A stretch of DNA of 64,000 nucleotides from Rhodamnia argentea (lineage: Eukaryota > Streptophyta > Magnoliopsida > Myrtales > Myrtaceae): positions 30,758,934-30,822,933 of the forward strand of contig NC_063151.1 in the NCBI RefSeq assembly GCF_020921035.1, written 5' to 3'. A program made the translations under genes and the position numbers. The stretch's first letter is position 1. Every line of letters starts with the position of its first letter. Shown here piece after piece: positions 23,400 to 40,710 of this stretch. Below the pieces are notes generated by a model. It saw only the letters and a list, made by a program, of their open reading frames with translations. It was not told the origin of the DNA and did not search any database.

Positions 23400-23690
23400 C
23401 ATCATAGGTTGCTCCTCAGAGCTGGTGTTGCTTCAGGGAAGCCAACAGATGAGACGAGAGAGCACCGTCGAGTGGTGACAGCATCGAGATGAATAGAAAT
23501 CACGAATCATTACTTGAAAAAGGGAAATGGAGGAGGAAAACCATGCAGGACAATCCAAATGGTTCGCACGAGAAAGAAAGAGAGAGACCGAATCCTCTGG
23601 AGATAGAGCTTCTCGTCCAATCACTGCTTTCATAGCTTGGATATCTAGCCCAGGCGCGCAAGACAACACTTCTGACCTAGAATTTTTGCT
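23400..23690 (-). pseudogene. Decayed 3' fragment of V-ATPase subunit B
   Basis: Reading the minus strand, 23589 to about 23670 corresponds to exon 13 of the intact gene at 30461-30544. It gives IQAMKAVIGREALSPED where the intact gene has [17 protein letters not shown]. The downstream intron, with its GTCTCTCTCTTTCT start, also matches. The 5' half of the exon has drifted beyond recognition and most of the last exon is gone, as are all upstream exons. It is the left-copy remnant of the segmental duplication that includes the RING-H2 gene, lies in the same convergent orientation as in the right copy, and cannot encode a functional subunit. Confidence 0.85.
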
Positions 23691-23699
23691 TTAGAAGTA

Positions 23700-24390
23700 T
23701 TTATGGAGCATAAATAACACAACTTCTGAAATAAAAATCTATTTGATTACTTAGACGGTGCATGAAAACGTTTCAAAAATAGAATTTTTGTTCCAAACCT
23801 ATTTCTGGAACGGAAATTCGTTTGGTAACGTAATTCTATTTTTCTATTTCTGAAACAAAAAGTTGTTTTAGAAATAGATTTGAAGGAGAAATAAGAAACA
23901 ACAATTTTCTACTTCTCCGAGAAACAAAAATAGAAATCTCATTTTTTCTCAAATGGCCACCGTCACCGACCACCACCCGCCGACCACCGGTCACCGGTCG
24001 CCACCGTCTGCCTACCCGCCGCCTGTCTCCGGTCGTCACATTTTCCAGAAGTAAAAATTTTCAACGATTGTCAAATAATTTCAACTCTATGATAAAAATT
24101 TTTACGTCGTTATCAAACGCATTTTTTTGGTCAAAAACTCATTCAGAAACAGAAATAGAAAAAACTATTTCTAGCCGTAAATCTATTTCTGAAATAGAAT
24201 GGTTATCATTTACCCCCTTAATTTCATTTTGTTTTACTTCTGATATATATATTTTTTTACTCCAGAAGTAGTTTTGGAACCACTTGAATAAGTAAAAAAA
24301 ATTTACTTCTTTCGAGAAGCAGAAAAACCAACTTTTGCTCAAATGCAAAAGTAGAAAAATCAGCTCCTAGCTAGAAGTTAATTTTTATGG
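23700..24390. mobile_element. MITE-like element, family M5, with proline-codon-rich GC core
   Basis: The outer parts are built from phrases such as TTCTGAAATAGAA, AGTAGAAAAATC and GAAACAGAAATAGAAA in both orientations. The core (about 23950-24035) is a GC-rich run of CCACCG/CCGACCACC units. The family is the same as the better preserved copy at 40711-41461, from which the ends can be judged. There is no transposase. Confidence 0.5.
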
Positions 24391-27300
24391 CGGAATTGTC
24401 TATATGCAAGTCATTTGTAGATAACTACTAAAGATAAAAAAAAACAGCTTTTTCTATAGACTTTATTTGTTTTGAAAAAAAATGATTTAAAATTTAAGCA
24501 TGATTGCTTGTATCTCTTACAAAATTTAAGAAAGAAAAGTATTTTAATCTGTCATAAAAATGTTTAAAATAAAATATTTTTATTGACTATATATTTTAAG
24601 TTTTTAAGAAAATATTTTTAAATATTTCTTTTTTTGCAAAATAAATGGAGCCATAGTTTTGCAACTTAGACTTTGCCATAGGTGACTTCATGATTATCCT
24701 CACAATAAGTTTCTAATCAGCAATCGCCTGCATGGCAATACAAAAAATTCGCCTCCTCAGCAAAGTTAGAGAGGAGATAATGCGGAGGAATTTATTGTGA
24801 CTTCTCACAAAAATTTAAAAGTGAATTTGTTTGGTCAAAATTAATACTTTGCCAAACATTTACTTAAAAATAATTCGTTTGTAGCATTAACGAAGATTAT
24901 CTAAAGTTACGTAAACTATTATTGTTAAAGAAAATATTTTATATTGACTAATTTTTGTAAATAATTTAACCAATTCTTCCAAAAAAATATTAGACATCTC
25001 ACAAACCAAAATAATTAGACTTTTCCTTTCCCAGAAAATGAGTAAAACTCAACTACATTTTACATAAAAGAACGATTTAAAACCTTCCATAGAATTATGG
25101 TTTGACATCTTTAGAAATAAATTTTAGTAGTACGAGAAACTAAATGTTAGAAATGTAAATGATACCAATATCAACGAATCTTTCTTTATAATAAGACTTG
25201 TCACACATATCAAGCACAGGCCTATCGAGTGGGATGGGTCGGATCAAGAATGATCCGATTCACATTGATCCATTTTTATGCAATACTATTCTTGTTAGGA
25301 GTGATCGGTTCTAGGGCGGTCGAATGAAACCGGTGGATTATTAGTAGGAGCGAGCAACACGGACTTTATTTTTAATATATTGATTAAAATTATATCTTTT
25401 TAAAGAAATAAAAAGATAACAGGTGGATTATAAGGAATATATTTAAGAAATAAAAAAATAATCGATTTGGTTTCCTCTTGAAATCGAAAATCGAGAATCA
25501 CCAGGTCCAATTTTATAGAATAAGGAACCGGCTGGTTCGATCCGATCCAGGCTATTCTCGGTTCGATTAGTCAATCTTGCTCATCCCTAATTTCTGTGAT
25601 TTATGCCCGACCGTCCCGGACCCGAGCTTTAATTTTTTTAGTAAATTTTCCCCTTAATTATGAACAATAGCATACTTTAAAATATGAAAAACAAATTAAA
25701 CATGGAAAAAATTAGCAAACAGGTAATTACAAAAAAAATTGATGGATCAAATTATTAGAACACATCTCATGTTGTTTTTTTCTAGCTAAAATTTTCAGCC
25801 AATTTACCAAAAGAGACCATATCTGAGAAGATATACACGAGAGAAACTCTCGAAAACATTAAAAGGCCTGAAAGTACTCAAAGATTTGAAAATACGAGTC
25901 TAAATTGCCATGGTATTAATTTCTCAGTCAACAAGAGCTACGATACTCTGATCTGACCCATAATATGATAAGAGTAACATCCCTCGTGATTGAGGAACTA
26001 ATTATAATACACTTAAAATCGTATGATTTACCAGTATATTTTGAGAAATTACCCAAAAAATTTTCAAATTTATTGTAATTGTGGCAATTCTCAATCCCAA
26101 ACCTTTTTTTTTTCCAATGCAGTACTAAATATTTTGCATTTGTATTAATTCAGTCCTTCCGGCTAAAGGCATCAAAATGGGTTGAAAATCAATATATTAA
26201 CCCATATTAAATGAGATGGATCAAATATAGGTTAGTCAAATTTTAATAAATGGGTTGTTAATGAGTTTGAATTGTAAACTTAATTATAAGTGGGTTCTAA
26301 ATGAGTCTAAAGACAAACCCATCTTTTAATCAATTTACAACCCATTTAATTTATACAGGTTATTAGTTGAGTCATGTGCCTCTTGAACAATTTTTATATT
26401 TATATTTTTTAAATTTTGAGTTCTTTTAATTTATATATTTTTTAATTTTCCTTTTTCTCTATTTCTTTCATATAACAAATTAAAAGTCTAGTTGACGTTC
26501 ACCTGCCAACCGCCACCCTCATGGCCGATCGCCACCGGGCAATTGGGCAAGTGGCCGTGGCGGGTGGGTTGCGGCGGGGCGAGCATGAGACGAAGCAAGT
26601 GCTTTTATTTCTTTTCTTTTTTTTCCTCTTCTTCCTCTAGCTCATCTCCCGACCGACCAAAGTTGATTGGAAGGAATGAATCCGTACAAATGATAAATGT
26701 TTATGATTGAATTGCAAAAAAAGAAGAAAAAAGATTAACACTTTTTTGGAAAATTTTTACATATATTTTTGTATGCATAAAGAATACACAAAGAGAAGAT
26801 TTGGGACTAATTACATTCACTATCTCAATTTGAAAAAAATTGGTTTAATCATGAATTTTCTTTTTCTTCGTAATATTGAAAGAAAGGGTTGTGCTCATGC
26901 ACCCACCCAAACCCAAGATTCAAGCTGCTCAGGGGGCCAAAGGCCCAACGCTTCAATCTACTCTGGGCCTAAGGGAGTGGGCTGGCGGAATGTGACTGGG
27001 TTGGGCTAATGATTATTCCCCAATTTGATGAAGCTATCCCAATTATCTCAGTGTGTTTGGTTCATGAAAAATAAAAAAAGAAGTTAAAAATTATTTAAAA
27101 AACGCTTATATCTCTTGGAAAAATTAATGAACGGAAAATATTTCATTATCGATAACAATTTATGCCTAACTATTTTCATGGATGATGAAAATATTTTGCA
27201 TTCATTCATTTTTACAAATGATACAAACGTTTATTTTTTTGAAAAATATTTTTCAAATCTGTAATATTCCGCGAAACAAACACACCATGTGTGTCCGATA

Positions 27301-27540
27301 TTCCATCAATTTTCATCGTGTATGAATCAAAACACGGTTTTGGACCTGTTTTGCCTCCTCTGATTAGTTACAAAATGAAATTCATTTTTGGAATCCAAAT
27401 CGACCCAATATAGGTTCCTATGAACTAATCGAAATTCGTGAATTTGCTCACTGCATTCTAACCATCTAAAACCTTAAAGTTAACGGATTGAAAAATTGAA
27501 GTCAAAAGACTTTGTAAAAATGCTGGTTGAATAAAACGCA
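24391..27540. other. Repeat-rich intergenic region between the duplicated blocks
   Basis: No supportable gene. It contains M6-family elements (about 24462-24655 and 27048-27295, the latter with GTGTGTTTGGTTCATGAAAA facing TTCCGCGAAACAAACACAC). A stretch at about 25205-25600 carries phrases like GGTTCGATCCGATCC, related to the element at 53797-54400. Near 26170-26370 a run of AACCCATTTAA-type phrases looks like another short element. A GC-rich island at 26500-26590 is unexplained. Confidence 0.5.
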
Positions 27541-28153
27541 CGTACCATCCTTGTTCGCTAGTGAGACCGCGTGGCGAAAATGGAAGAGAGTTCGTTCGGT
27601 AGACATGAAGTCAACTACTCGGATTCGTAGGTTGACTCGATCCTACGTTCTTCTGCTTCTTCTTTTTTATTTTGGGTTTCTTCTTCTTGAATTTTGGCGA
27701 TTTTAGATAACAATTTCACTGCACAGGACATAAGGAAAGTCCAACACTCTACCTAAAAAGCCAGAGGAGGACAAAGAAACTGCCACTCCCGTTTCGTCCA
27801 CGTCTCTTCATGTGGAAAAGTCATCTCAAGAATTAAATGGGATTTTATTTTCCTTCGAGGGAAGAATTTGCATGAACATCACCTGTTTGAAAAAGAACAG
27901 AGAGGAGACAATCCCATTCTTGACCACCTGGAACACGACGTTCATCTGCTTCGGCCATTTTCTTCTCGCATGCTTCATGTTTTTGGGCTGACGGACTATT
28001 GACCAATTCCGCCCGCGGGAACGTTCGAATGTGGCTGCGCTATTTCCACGATCTTTCGACGACGGCTTCGTATTAAGGGGATCCAACTTTGAACGCCAAG
28101 GCTTTAGTGTCAAGCTTCGTTCCGGGGGGGAGGTTCAGTTCAGGCTTCGTCTT

Positions 28154-29259
28154 ATGGAGAAGGTGCGGGTTTGGTGCTGCTGTGGAGTCTCTGCAATCAT
28201 CTTCAGCGTCTCTTATGCAGTCTCTGTCTTCTTCTTGGCTATTGGTAGGTCCAGTTTTCTCGTTAGTCGCCTTTTTATTTCTCTCTCTCTCCAAGATTAT
28301 TTGCTTTTGAATGATTCCTCACGAGACGAACATCAGCCAATCACCAAATCAGAAATAGCATTTCCATCGCATGCTTTCCGGTTTCTTTCCTCGGAACAAC
28401 CTCGTTGTTCCGAGCACGAAAGGAAAATATCTGACTAGCAAATTTTTCTAATCACTAAGTTTTTGATGTTGTAATACCACATCATCTTTCTAACTGCGAT
28501 GGCGCCGCGGGATATTACTCTTTTTGCAGTAGGAAGTACACTGGGAGCATTCGCCGGAGTTCTGCTCGGCATAAAAAGCCAGAGGGGCCTCTTCTGTAGC
28601 ATGGCGGTAGGAGCAATTTCAGGCGGCGCGTTCTTGATTAACGCCTTCAAAACATCCGTTTCTTTCTGGTTCTCCGATGATTGTTCACCTGGCGACCTTC
28701 TTCGATGGGTAAGTTTTCAGCTTCTCGAGGCTCGAGATGATAACTTATACACTTTCTAATCCCACTTCTTCTCTTAATAGACTGACTGGACGGCAGAACT
28801 TGATGCGGGAGAATTAGTGCAACAGTTCTTGTATAGTCTCACCCTGTTGAGATTAGAGCATACTCTGGCATATGCTGACAATATGATTACCGAAATCGTG
28901 GTAGACCCGGCCAAAATATCGAAGCGTTCATTTAAAAGGATTCATAGGATCAGGCTAACAGAGGACCACTTGATGGATTCTTCAGGAAATAGAAACTCCT
29001 GCTCGATATGCCTTCAGGTTTGTACTTTTAGACTAGACTAAGAGAATTCAACCCATGACTCATTTTTACCTGGTATTAAAACTCCATTCCTTTGCTTAAT
29101 CCTCATTCTTGTTTATTGATCCAGGACTTCGAATGCAAAGATGTGGCGAGGAGGCTGCCTGCCTGTCGCCACTTGTTTCATCTGTGTTGCATCGACAAGT
29201 GGATTTCCAAGCAAAGGTCTTGCCCTTTATGTAGAAGTCCCATAGTTCAGGTGAATTAA
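28154..29259 (+). CDS. RING-H2 zinc finger protein, NEP1-interacting-protein-like (copy B)
   Basis: Same structure as copy A: four exons (28154-28244, 28530-28708, 28781-29017, 29125-29259) of exactly the same lengths and phases, 213 residues. The N-terminal hydrophobic segment (VSAIIFSVSYAVSVFFLAIG) is followed by the glycine-rich membrane-like stretch and a C-terminal RING-H2 with CSIC, CRHLFHLCC and CPLC. In the last exon the two copies differ at 6 of 44 residues and in the first at 7 of 30, with more change in exon 2. The finger is therefore conserved while the membrane part drifts. Both look functional. It lies convergent with the V-ATPase B gene. The role is inferred as a membrane-bound E3 ligase; the substrate is unknown. 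Confidence 0.82.
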
Positions 29260-30138
29260 TCAGGTTATGCATTCTTTCAGTCAGGTAGTTTAAGCAGGTC
29301 GCCAATTCTTTCATTTCTTGGTCTTGGTCTTGGTCGATGGTGAACATGCTATAAGACAGCTTCTGTATTGAAAACGCAACACCTGTAAACATATCCAAAC
29401 AGAAGGGTCACAAATTGTACTTAAACACAACTCCCTTCATATGTACCTTTTGTTAGGACAGGCTAATATGTCGACACTTGTCAAAGACATTCATGGACTT
29501 TGCTCAAGCAACTGTTGACATGTCATGTATGCATTTCCGCTTATCCTTTTGGCATCTTTTGGAACATGCCAAAAGATTTTAACATATATCAGAGGATATC
29601 GAACGGTGAGAGCCAAGCGTTGCTTATCAAACCGCAAGAAGCCACCATCTCACACTTATCAGCTGGTGAATGCCGCTTCTATGCTTCCTGAATTACTTTC
29701 GCGGTGAACATTCCATTAACAGGTGAGTTGAGCGTTCATAATGTGTCCACTCTAAAGGCAAGAACTAAGAAATTCTACGTGCAGTTCACATCGAACAGAT
29801 GCGTACAAATTTTCTGTATCTACTCTCCGCGATTCAGATTTGAATTATAAGCATATCTCTCTCCCAACATTCTACAAATATCCGAAACAGTTCATTCAAT
29901 AAATACAGCCCTGAAAATATAGGGGAGGAATTATAGTTCTACGCGACTATGTATAAGGGAGGAGCATATAAGGATGAATTTGGCTGGAGAAGCTAGTGAG
30001 CCATCGTAAGTTGCTCCTTAAAACAGGGGTTGGTTCAGGGAAGCCAACAAAAGATGGCACTGCCCTGGTGAGCAGCATCAAGACTAATCATGTGATGAAA
30101 TGAACTGATTTTGGTGACAAGCTTGCAGCTCCTTCAGA

Positions 30139-34432
<4,294 letters not shown>

Positions 34433-34446
34433 CTTCAAGTCCCAAG

Positions 34447-34961
34447 CTGCTCAGAAATCTATACAGAGGAAAAGCGTCAACCGAAGTGACCGATCGGGAA
34501 TGTCTAGCGAGTCACGCGCGCACCCAAACCGAATCAAGAAGTGACTAGAGGATGCCAAAATACACTAAAATCGAACCACTGCTGGACCGAGCTTGACTTA
34601 GCACTACTCGCCCACTGCGAAGGATTTTCACAACGCTTTCAGTTCAATAGTCGCTTGTTTCCAGGCGCCTCGGATTCGTGATTGAAACAAGAAATAATCA
34701 CGACATAAACTCCATTGATGAGCAAAACGACAAGAGCATTAAAACTCGCTCGAGGCTACCAGATTCAAACCTTAGTCAAACGCGTAAAAATTCACAAAAT
34801 GAAAACGCGATTCAAACCGGAAGAAGAAGAGGGAGAAGATCACCAAAGTTTTTAAAGATGGCGAGAGACAGAATCGACGACGAGACTTGCGCAGAAAACA
34901 CGTGAATCCAACTCAGTTCAATGCGGCACGCAACGATGCGATGGAGAGACCCGGAACTCAC
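34447..34961 (-). other. Probable 5' UTR intron of the V-ATPase B gene
   Basis: On the minus strand, a donor CTCA|GTGAGTTCC at 34961 and an acceptor TTTCTGAGCAG|CTTGGG ending at 34447 lie 15 bases upstream of the start codon. The segment before the donor (to about 35130) is GC-richer and pyrimidine-rich, as expected of a first untranslated exon. Inferred from splice-site quality only. Confidence 0.5.
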
Positions 34962-35154
34962 TGAGTCGGAGTGCCGAGATGGAGGAGAGATGCAATAAGG
35001 TACGTGAATGGCGTCGTCAATGGAGGAGATGAGGTAGCTTCCTCCCACGACCAAGCTTTGTTTGATAGTTTGTCGCGGATTGGGAGAGTGTTTGGGGAGT
35101 CACGTACTCTCTCGCCTTTTTCTCCGGAGGTCGTGAGCGGTTTCACGGGACTGT

Positions 35155-36208
35155 AAAGAAAAAACTATTTTCAAATAAAGATCTAGAGTTTATTCATTTC
35201 CTTAAATAAGGATTTACAGTAAATTTTATTTTAAATAAGGCTATGAACCTATGAGGTGCCTCTTTGTTCAGAAAAAAAACCCCTAGTCTTTTGCATTTTT
35301 TCTTCTTTTTTTTCTTTTCTTCTTTCTTTCTTTTTTCACTTATTTTTTTTTCCACACCTTTTCATCTATGGCGGATCTCAAGCAATGACTGTCCACCGGC
35401 GAGAGTTAGATGTGGCCATCGAGGTGAGGGCGGCCTCACCCCGCCCAAGCGAGTCAACGGCTTGTGGCCATCGAGACAAGGCTGCCCTCAACGGCCACAA
35501 GGGACGGTCTCACCTTCTTCAAATGACGAAAGAGCAGAGATCGGCAAGCTCCAATAGGCCGATAATGCCATCACTACTCCCTTCTAGCTCCGTTGAAGCT
35601 CATCACTAACATCACCATGCAGCACCAGATTAACCTCGACATGCGCTCTTCCTCACTCGACAAAGGACAAACCACCACATTTCTCCTCTCTAGATTTTCT
35701 CTTTCGGATGATCTCACCAGTGCCTTCTTCTCCTTAATCACCTTCATCTCAACTTCTTTACATCTTTGGAGCTTGGTCACAACAGAGTCCGGGTGCTTAG
35801 TCACACATTGACCATCCTTCATGTCGCCGGCCGCCTAGCCCGTTGTAGTCTGAGGACCTTCAGCCGATACCTTCTCTCATGTGACTCACTCCCGTATCTC
35901 GGCATTTCTAGTGGGTTTATCTTTCAGTCTGTCCCTCATGGCCGTCGAGGGCGGCCTTGCCTTGACAGCCACTCCTAATTCTCGCTGGTCGCCAACCACT
36001 AGCAAAAAGGTATGGGAAAAAACAAAGGAAAAAAGAAATAAAGAAAAAGGAAAAAATTAAAAAGAAAATGACAAAAATGCATTTGATCATGCCCTTCTTT
36101 GAAATAAAGATGGCACTTTAGACCCTTATTTAAAATAAGATTCACTTCGGACCCTTATTTGAAAAAACGAAGGCATTTCGGGCCCTTATTTGAAATTTTT
36201 CGAAAAAA
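35155..36208. mobile_element. MITE-like element, family M1 (long form)
   Basis: The outer parts carry AAATAAGGATTTACAGTAAA on the left and the mirrored TTATTTAAAATAAGATTCAC and CCCTTATTTGAAATTTTTCG on the right. These are the same phrases as in the M1 elements at 1937 and 6579. The 700-base GC-rich core has several overlapping open frames (for example 35256-35609) without a recognisable domain. Core composition unlike the flanks may reflect captured DNA. Confidence 0.5.
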
Positions 36209-37735
36209 CTCTTTATTCTTTTGGCAAAAAAGTATTTGAGGCAAAGTTCAAAAAGAAAGTAGAAAAGTAAAATTAAAAAGGCAAAGCGCAAATGATAATC
36301 ATTTTATTCCCGAGAGCTATTTCTTCTATTCAAGTTTCTAAACAGGAAAACGCGTTTAATAATGATGCAAAACTTCTATGGTTGCCTAGCGGTGGACCGG
36401 AGAACTACGACCAGCGATCAACACATGGCGAATTGGCGAGCGGCGATAGGGGGGTGAGAAAGAGGGAGTGAGTGATGAAAAGAATTATTATTTATGTTTA
36501 TGTATCGGAAAAAGAAAAGTAGGAAATTTCTATTTCTCATTTATGTTCCAAACCTATTTTTGAACTAAGTATTTGCCTTAGAAATTAAAATAAAAAAAAA
36601 GTATTGGGTAGCCCCGAGCCTCTCTCACCCCAAAAAATCTAGCTTGAAAAAGGAAAATTCAACAATCAATATGGGATAACTCCAACAATAACAATACATA
36701 TCTCCCATGTGATTGTTAGATCCAAACTTGTTGATAAGTCGAACTCGATACCAGGTGTTGGGCGGTCTTGGATCTCTCTCGCCCCAAAGTTAACTTAATT
36801 GATGAGACTTTTCCTCACACTTATAAATCGACCACTAACCCATTTCACAGCCGATGTATGATAACTTCAACAAAATGTAATTATTTTGCCAAACATATTT
36901 CTATTCCAAACCTATCTCAGGGAATAGAAAAATAGAGAAATAGATTGGTCATCATTTACATCCTAAGAGTCCCATTCCACGTACTTCCTACACTTGACAA
37001 GAGAAACAATGAGTTAATAAAATCATAATTAAATTTGGACGGTAAATAAGAGATCGTTTGATTGCCTTCGCATAAAATTTTTCATTCATTTTTTGAAAGC
37101 AAAAAATAGTTGGTCACATTAAAACACTTACACATAAAATTGAATTTTTTAGAAACAATAATCAACATAATTTATCACAATTTTTTTGTAGTCCTATTCT
37201 ATTTTATTTTATAAGTTACCGTGTGTGCTATGTGTGTGCGCATGTTGAGAAAACCCTACTTTCCCCTTACGCGTCCCCACCCCAATTCCTCCCGAAGGTG
37301 GAGATTCGAACCCCCCATCTCCCCCTAATTTATCGCATGAAAAGCAAGAAAAAGACTCCAAATTTTCTTAATTTTGGAGCTTTCGCAATTTGCTTTTACT
37401 CTGTACAAATTATTTGGCAGCTTCTCAAGTACATAAAAATTGACATTAGCATTGCATTTGGACACATAATTTTTCAAACTTCAAATATCGACCTGAAAAA
37501 ATAATAGATACACTATACTTCTTTCGGAATGGTATTTTTTTTTTTCTTGAAAGTATCTTATTTACAATCTCACTCTTGAACCCCAACATGAATATAACCT
37601 ATTTTGGTTGATTCTAAAAGGCGCTCTTAATTTTTTTTACTTTTCAAGGGAAATGTCATATTCAATCGCAACTCCGTAATACTAGCTATTTGCATGTTTC
37701 ATGTGAGACTCCTACAAATCTGAGTTATACGGGCA
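36209..37735. other. Intergenic, repeat-like
   Basis: AT-rich with no supportable gene. A segment near 36600-36850 repeats the phrase ATCTCTCTCGCCCCAAAG/GAGCCTCTCTCACCCC and may be a fragment of a transposon. A small GC-richer stretch at 37215-37330 is unexplained. Confidence 0.5.
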
Positions 37736-37739
37736 TAAT

Positions 37740-38045
37740 AGCATAAATGATCCATGAACTTTAGTCCGATGTGCAATGTGATTCCTGAATTTTTTATTTA
37801 TGCATCGAGGTATCGAAGTTTGGCTCGAGTGTTTAATGTCATCCCTAAATTTTAAAATTGTTCAATGTGATCCATAAATTACGGGTAGATGTTCAATGTA
37901 GTCCCTAAACTATATAAAACTGTCTACAAAATTAGGGACAACATTGAATATTGGATCAAAATTCAAGAATCATTTTAAACAAATTAAAAATTCAGAGATA
38001 ACATTATATATCGGACCCAAGTTCAAGAATCATTTTGTCGTTTTC
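37740..38045. mobile_element. Short MITE-like element (family M8)
   Basis: The left end AGCATAAATGATCCATGAAC is mirrored by AAGAATCATTTTGTCGTTTT on the right. Phrases of the type TTCAATGTGATCC and GACAACATTGAATATTGGA face each other inside. Non-coding. Confidence 0.5.
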
Positions 38046-38089
38046 CCATGAGCAAATGGGAATATATACTTAATCAGAGGCAAAAGTAC

Positions 38090-38893
38090 AGCAGGAGTGC
38101 TAATATTTGTGTATAGCGCTCACTTTAGTGTCAATATTTTTTTTGGATCACTTCAGTGCCAAATCGGAGAAAAAACGATCACTTAAACGCCAATTTCGGC
38201 AAAAAAATGATTATTTAAGTGCTAATTCCGTCCAAACAGTACAAGTGACATTTTTTTTTATTAATTTCTTACTATTTTGTGGAATTCTTTTAAAAAAAGT
38301 TTGTCCACATTGCGTCCACGTGGCAATTTTTCTTTTGAAATTCAGTCCACTTAGATGCCACATGGACCTAAAAATTAAGTTAATTTTTTTAAAAAATCAA
38401 AAGTAAATAGAAAAATAACTTTAAAAAAATTAAAAAAAAGCTTGCATTTGTAGCGGCAAGGGCTACGAGGCCTTGCCGCCGCCGCCGCTCACCATTGCCG
38501 GCAGTGGCCGACCGGCCACGGTCGGGCCTCGCCGACCCCCGGCAAGGCCTCGGCGGGGTCGTCGGGGATCGACGAGGGCCGTAGCCCTCTCCACCGCAAC
38601 GTTAGATTTTTTTAAAATATTTTGTTTTTTTTATTTTTTTAGCTTATTTTCAGCTTTTTAGTTTATTTTTACTTTTTTTAATATTACATGGATTTTTTTA
38701 TTGATTTTTATTTATTTTTTGCTGACTAGGATGCTCCGGGGAGCCACGTATACGCCACGTATGCTTTCCGGCGATTCTCATTAGAGTTGACACTGAAATA
38801 ATTATTTTTCAAAAAAATTGGCACTTAAGTGATAAAAAAAAATATTGACACTAAAATTAGCGTTATACATAAATATTGACATTCTTATTGTAC
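38090..38893. mobile_element. MITE-like element, family M3, with GC-rich core
   Basis: The left end AGTGCTAATATTTGTGTATA is mirrored by TATACATAAATATTGACATT on the right. TCACTTTAGTGTCAATATTT faces AATATTGACACTAAAATTAG. The core at 38450-38600 is strongly GC-rich (GCCGCCGCCGCTCACC, CGGTCGGGCCTCGCCG). Same architecture as 21370-22175. Confidence 0.6.
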
Positions 38894-38899
38894 TTTTAC

Positions 38900-40705
38900 C
38901 CTTAATTAGATTTAGGACCTCATTCTACCGCTAGGATCAGTCCTGGCTGAGCGAAAATAAAAGGGGAAATTATAAAATACCCCGTTTCCATCACTGTCAT
39001 GCTTCCACATTCGACAAAGTGTAACTAATTGATTGCCTCAGCAATTATCGTGTCGGATATCAATCGATACGTGAATGCATTGGCAACTTCATTGATGGGT
39101 CCACGACAGCGATTCAAGCAGGTCGAACATATGGAACGAGAAAATCGTGAGGCAGAGAAAAGAAAACGACGGAGGATGATGCTTTTTCGGCCGTAGGAAT
39201 ATCCCATTTCCATCGCCCCGGGGGACTTTAAAAACGACAAGACTTTTCATTCGAATGCGGAGCCAACGGGGACGATGCGGGAATGCGCGTGTTAATGTCG
39301 AACTTGGACGGCCATCTTACCGAGAGTAACCGGGTCAACGCGTCCGGGTTTCGGGTTCAAATTGGGCCTCCCCGCTAATTTTGGGAGAGAAACCGGATGT
39401 GAAGTATTCAAATGAGGATTCTCAATCTCAAGGGTCCGACCCTTTTATCTAAATGAACAACTTTACCTTATAGAGACGTTTTCCCTTGGCTGATAATTGG
39501 CAATACTCGGCGACAATTGCCGGGGGAATTAATGCACTCTATTGAGAACGCTCGACGCTTCCACAATGCATAATACATGAATGGCTTTTTTATTAGTAAA
39601 GGCACCGCTGTAGTTGCCAATGAGATGGGGTTTAAATGATGTTCTATTCTAGACTAAACAAGTATGTTTGGTTCGTTGACAATCCGTTTTCAATGAGTGG
39701 GTTTTGTTTACTCGAAACTGTTATATGATCTTTTGACGGGTCATTTAGAAATTCCTTTATCACTTGCCCTCCACTCTCGAGCGCTCAAGAATTCTCAAGA
39801 GTGTTACGTCATGAAAATTTGAGACCGAAACTTATAGGTGAGGTGCTAGCAAATTAAGACGCCATTTCCTTTTGAATGATTGTATCTCCATTGTGTATCG
39901 GTACCTGTATTAAGGCTTGTAGGATCTCTTTTTCACATAACACCGTTCACTTCTCCCATCTTCCCAAATTTATCCTTTGTCTCTTTCAATCTTTTGCTTT
40001 CATCTCCCTATATTCATTATTCAGGGAGCTCGATTAAACGGCAGCCTCGGATTCACAACCAGACATTGCATTTCCCCAAGTAGAGTCCTCCACGCGCTCC
40101 TCTTCTAGATAATATCAAGGTCCTTTGCTCCCTCCACTTCACAAATTCCCCTTAAGCTTCGTTGCGATTGCAGCATGCGGTTCGTCTTTCAGCGATCCTG
40201 GAAAGGATTATAGGTTTAGTGCCGGTAGCATCAAGAGTACAATTACGTCCCCGACGGCGTAAGGGCTTTCGTCCTCCGGGAATCGGCTAAATCCGGGTGG
40301 TCTATGGCCTTCACCTCGGATCATTTAACCGACGACCTAGGCCTTCCGTCTTAAGTTGGCGTTCCTGACAGCCGAAGGCTTTCATCTTAAGAGAAGTCAA
40401 AAGAGATGCGAGTACAATGAAGAATGGACAACGACGAGGGACCATAATTCTGCATAGACACGTCCTTCGTTTCCGCATTTCGATTGTCGAATGGAGCGTA
40501 CAAGGCGATGGGCACGAGCTTGGAATGGGATTCCATCCGTTGAAATTACGATGACGAACCAAACGATTGCGAAACAATAGTGCGTCTAAATAATACGAAT
40601 ATTAACTGTTGGGGCATAAATGTTGATTGAAACGGAACACTTGCGAACATTGGATTTGCACATAAGCCGATTGGCAAGTCACATGTAGATTGCGAGGATA
40701 TGGCC
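38900..40705. other. Intergenic, no gene recognised
   Basis: Higher-complexity sequence than the neighbouring repeats, with scattered short open frames on both strands (for example 40311-40577 minus) that match nothing I recognise. Possibly degraded old sequence. No clear transposon ends. Confidence 0.5.
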
Positions 40706-40710
40706 CAAAG

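Larger units (their letters stand above)
11037..23690. repeat. Segmental duplication, left copy (transposon-expanded)
   Basis: This block is homologous to 27560-30550. Shared landmarks, in order: the tract ACCGCG..GAAAATGGAAG..GAGTTCG (11040 and 27567), the whole RING-H2 gene, the tract CTGTAAATATATCCAAAC (12669; about 29383 in the other copy), TTCATGGACTTTGCTC (about 21146 and 29490), CACTTATCAGCTGGTGAATG (about 21298 and 29653), TTCATAATGTGTCCACTCTAAA (about 23148 and 29735), and the 3' end of a V-ATPase subunit B gene (23400-23690 and 30000-30550). The left copy is about four times longer because a CACTA element and several MITE-like elements lie between the landmarks. Confidence 0.85.
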
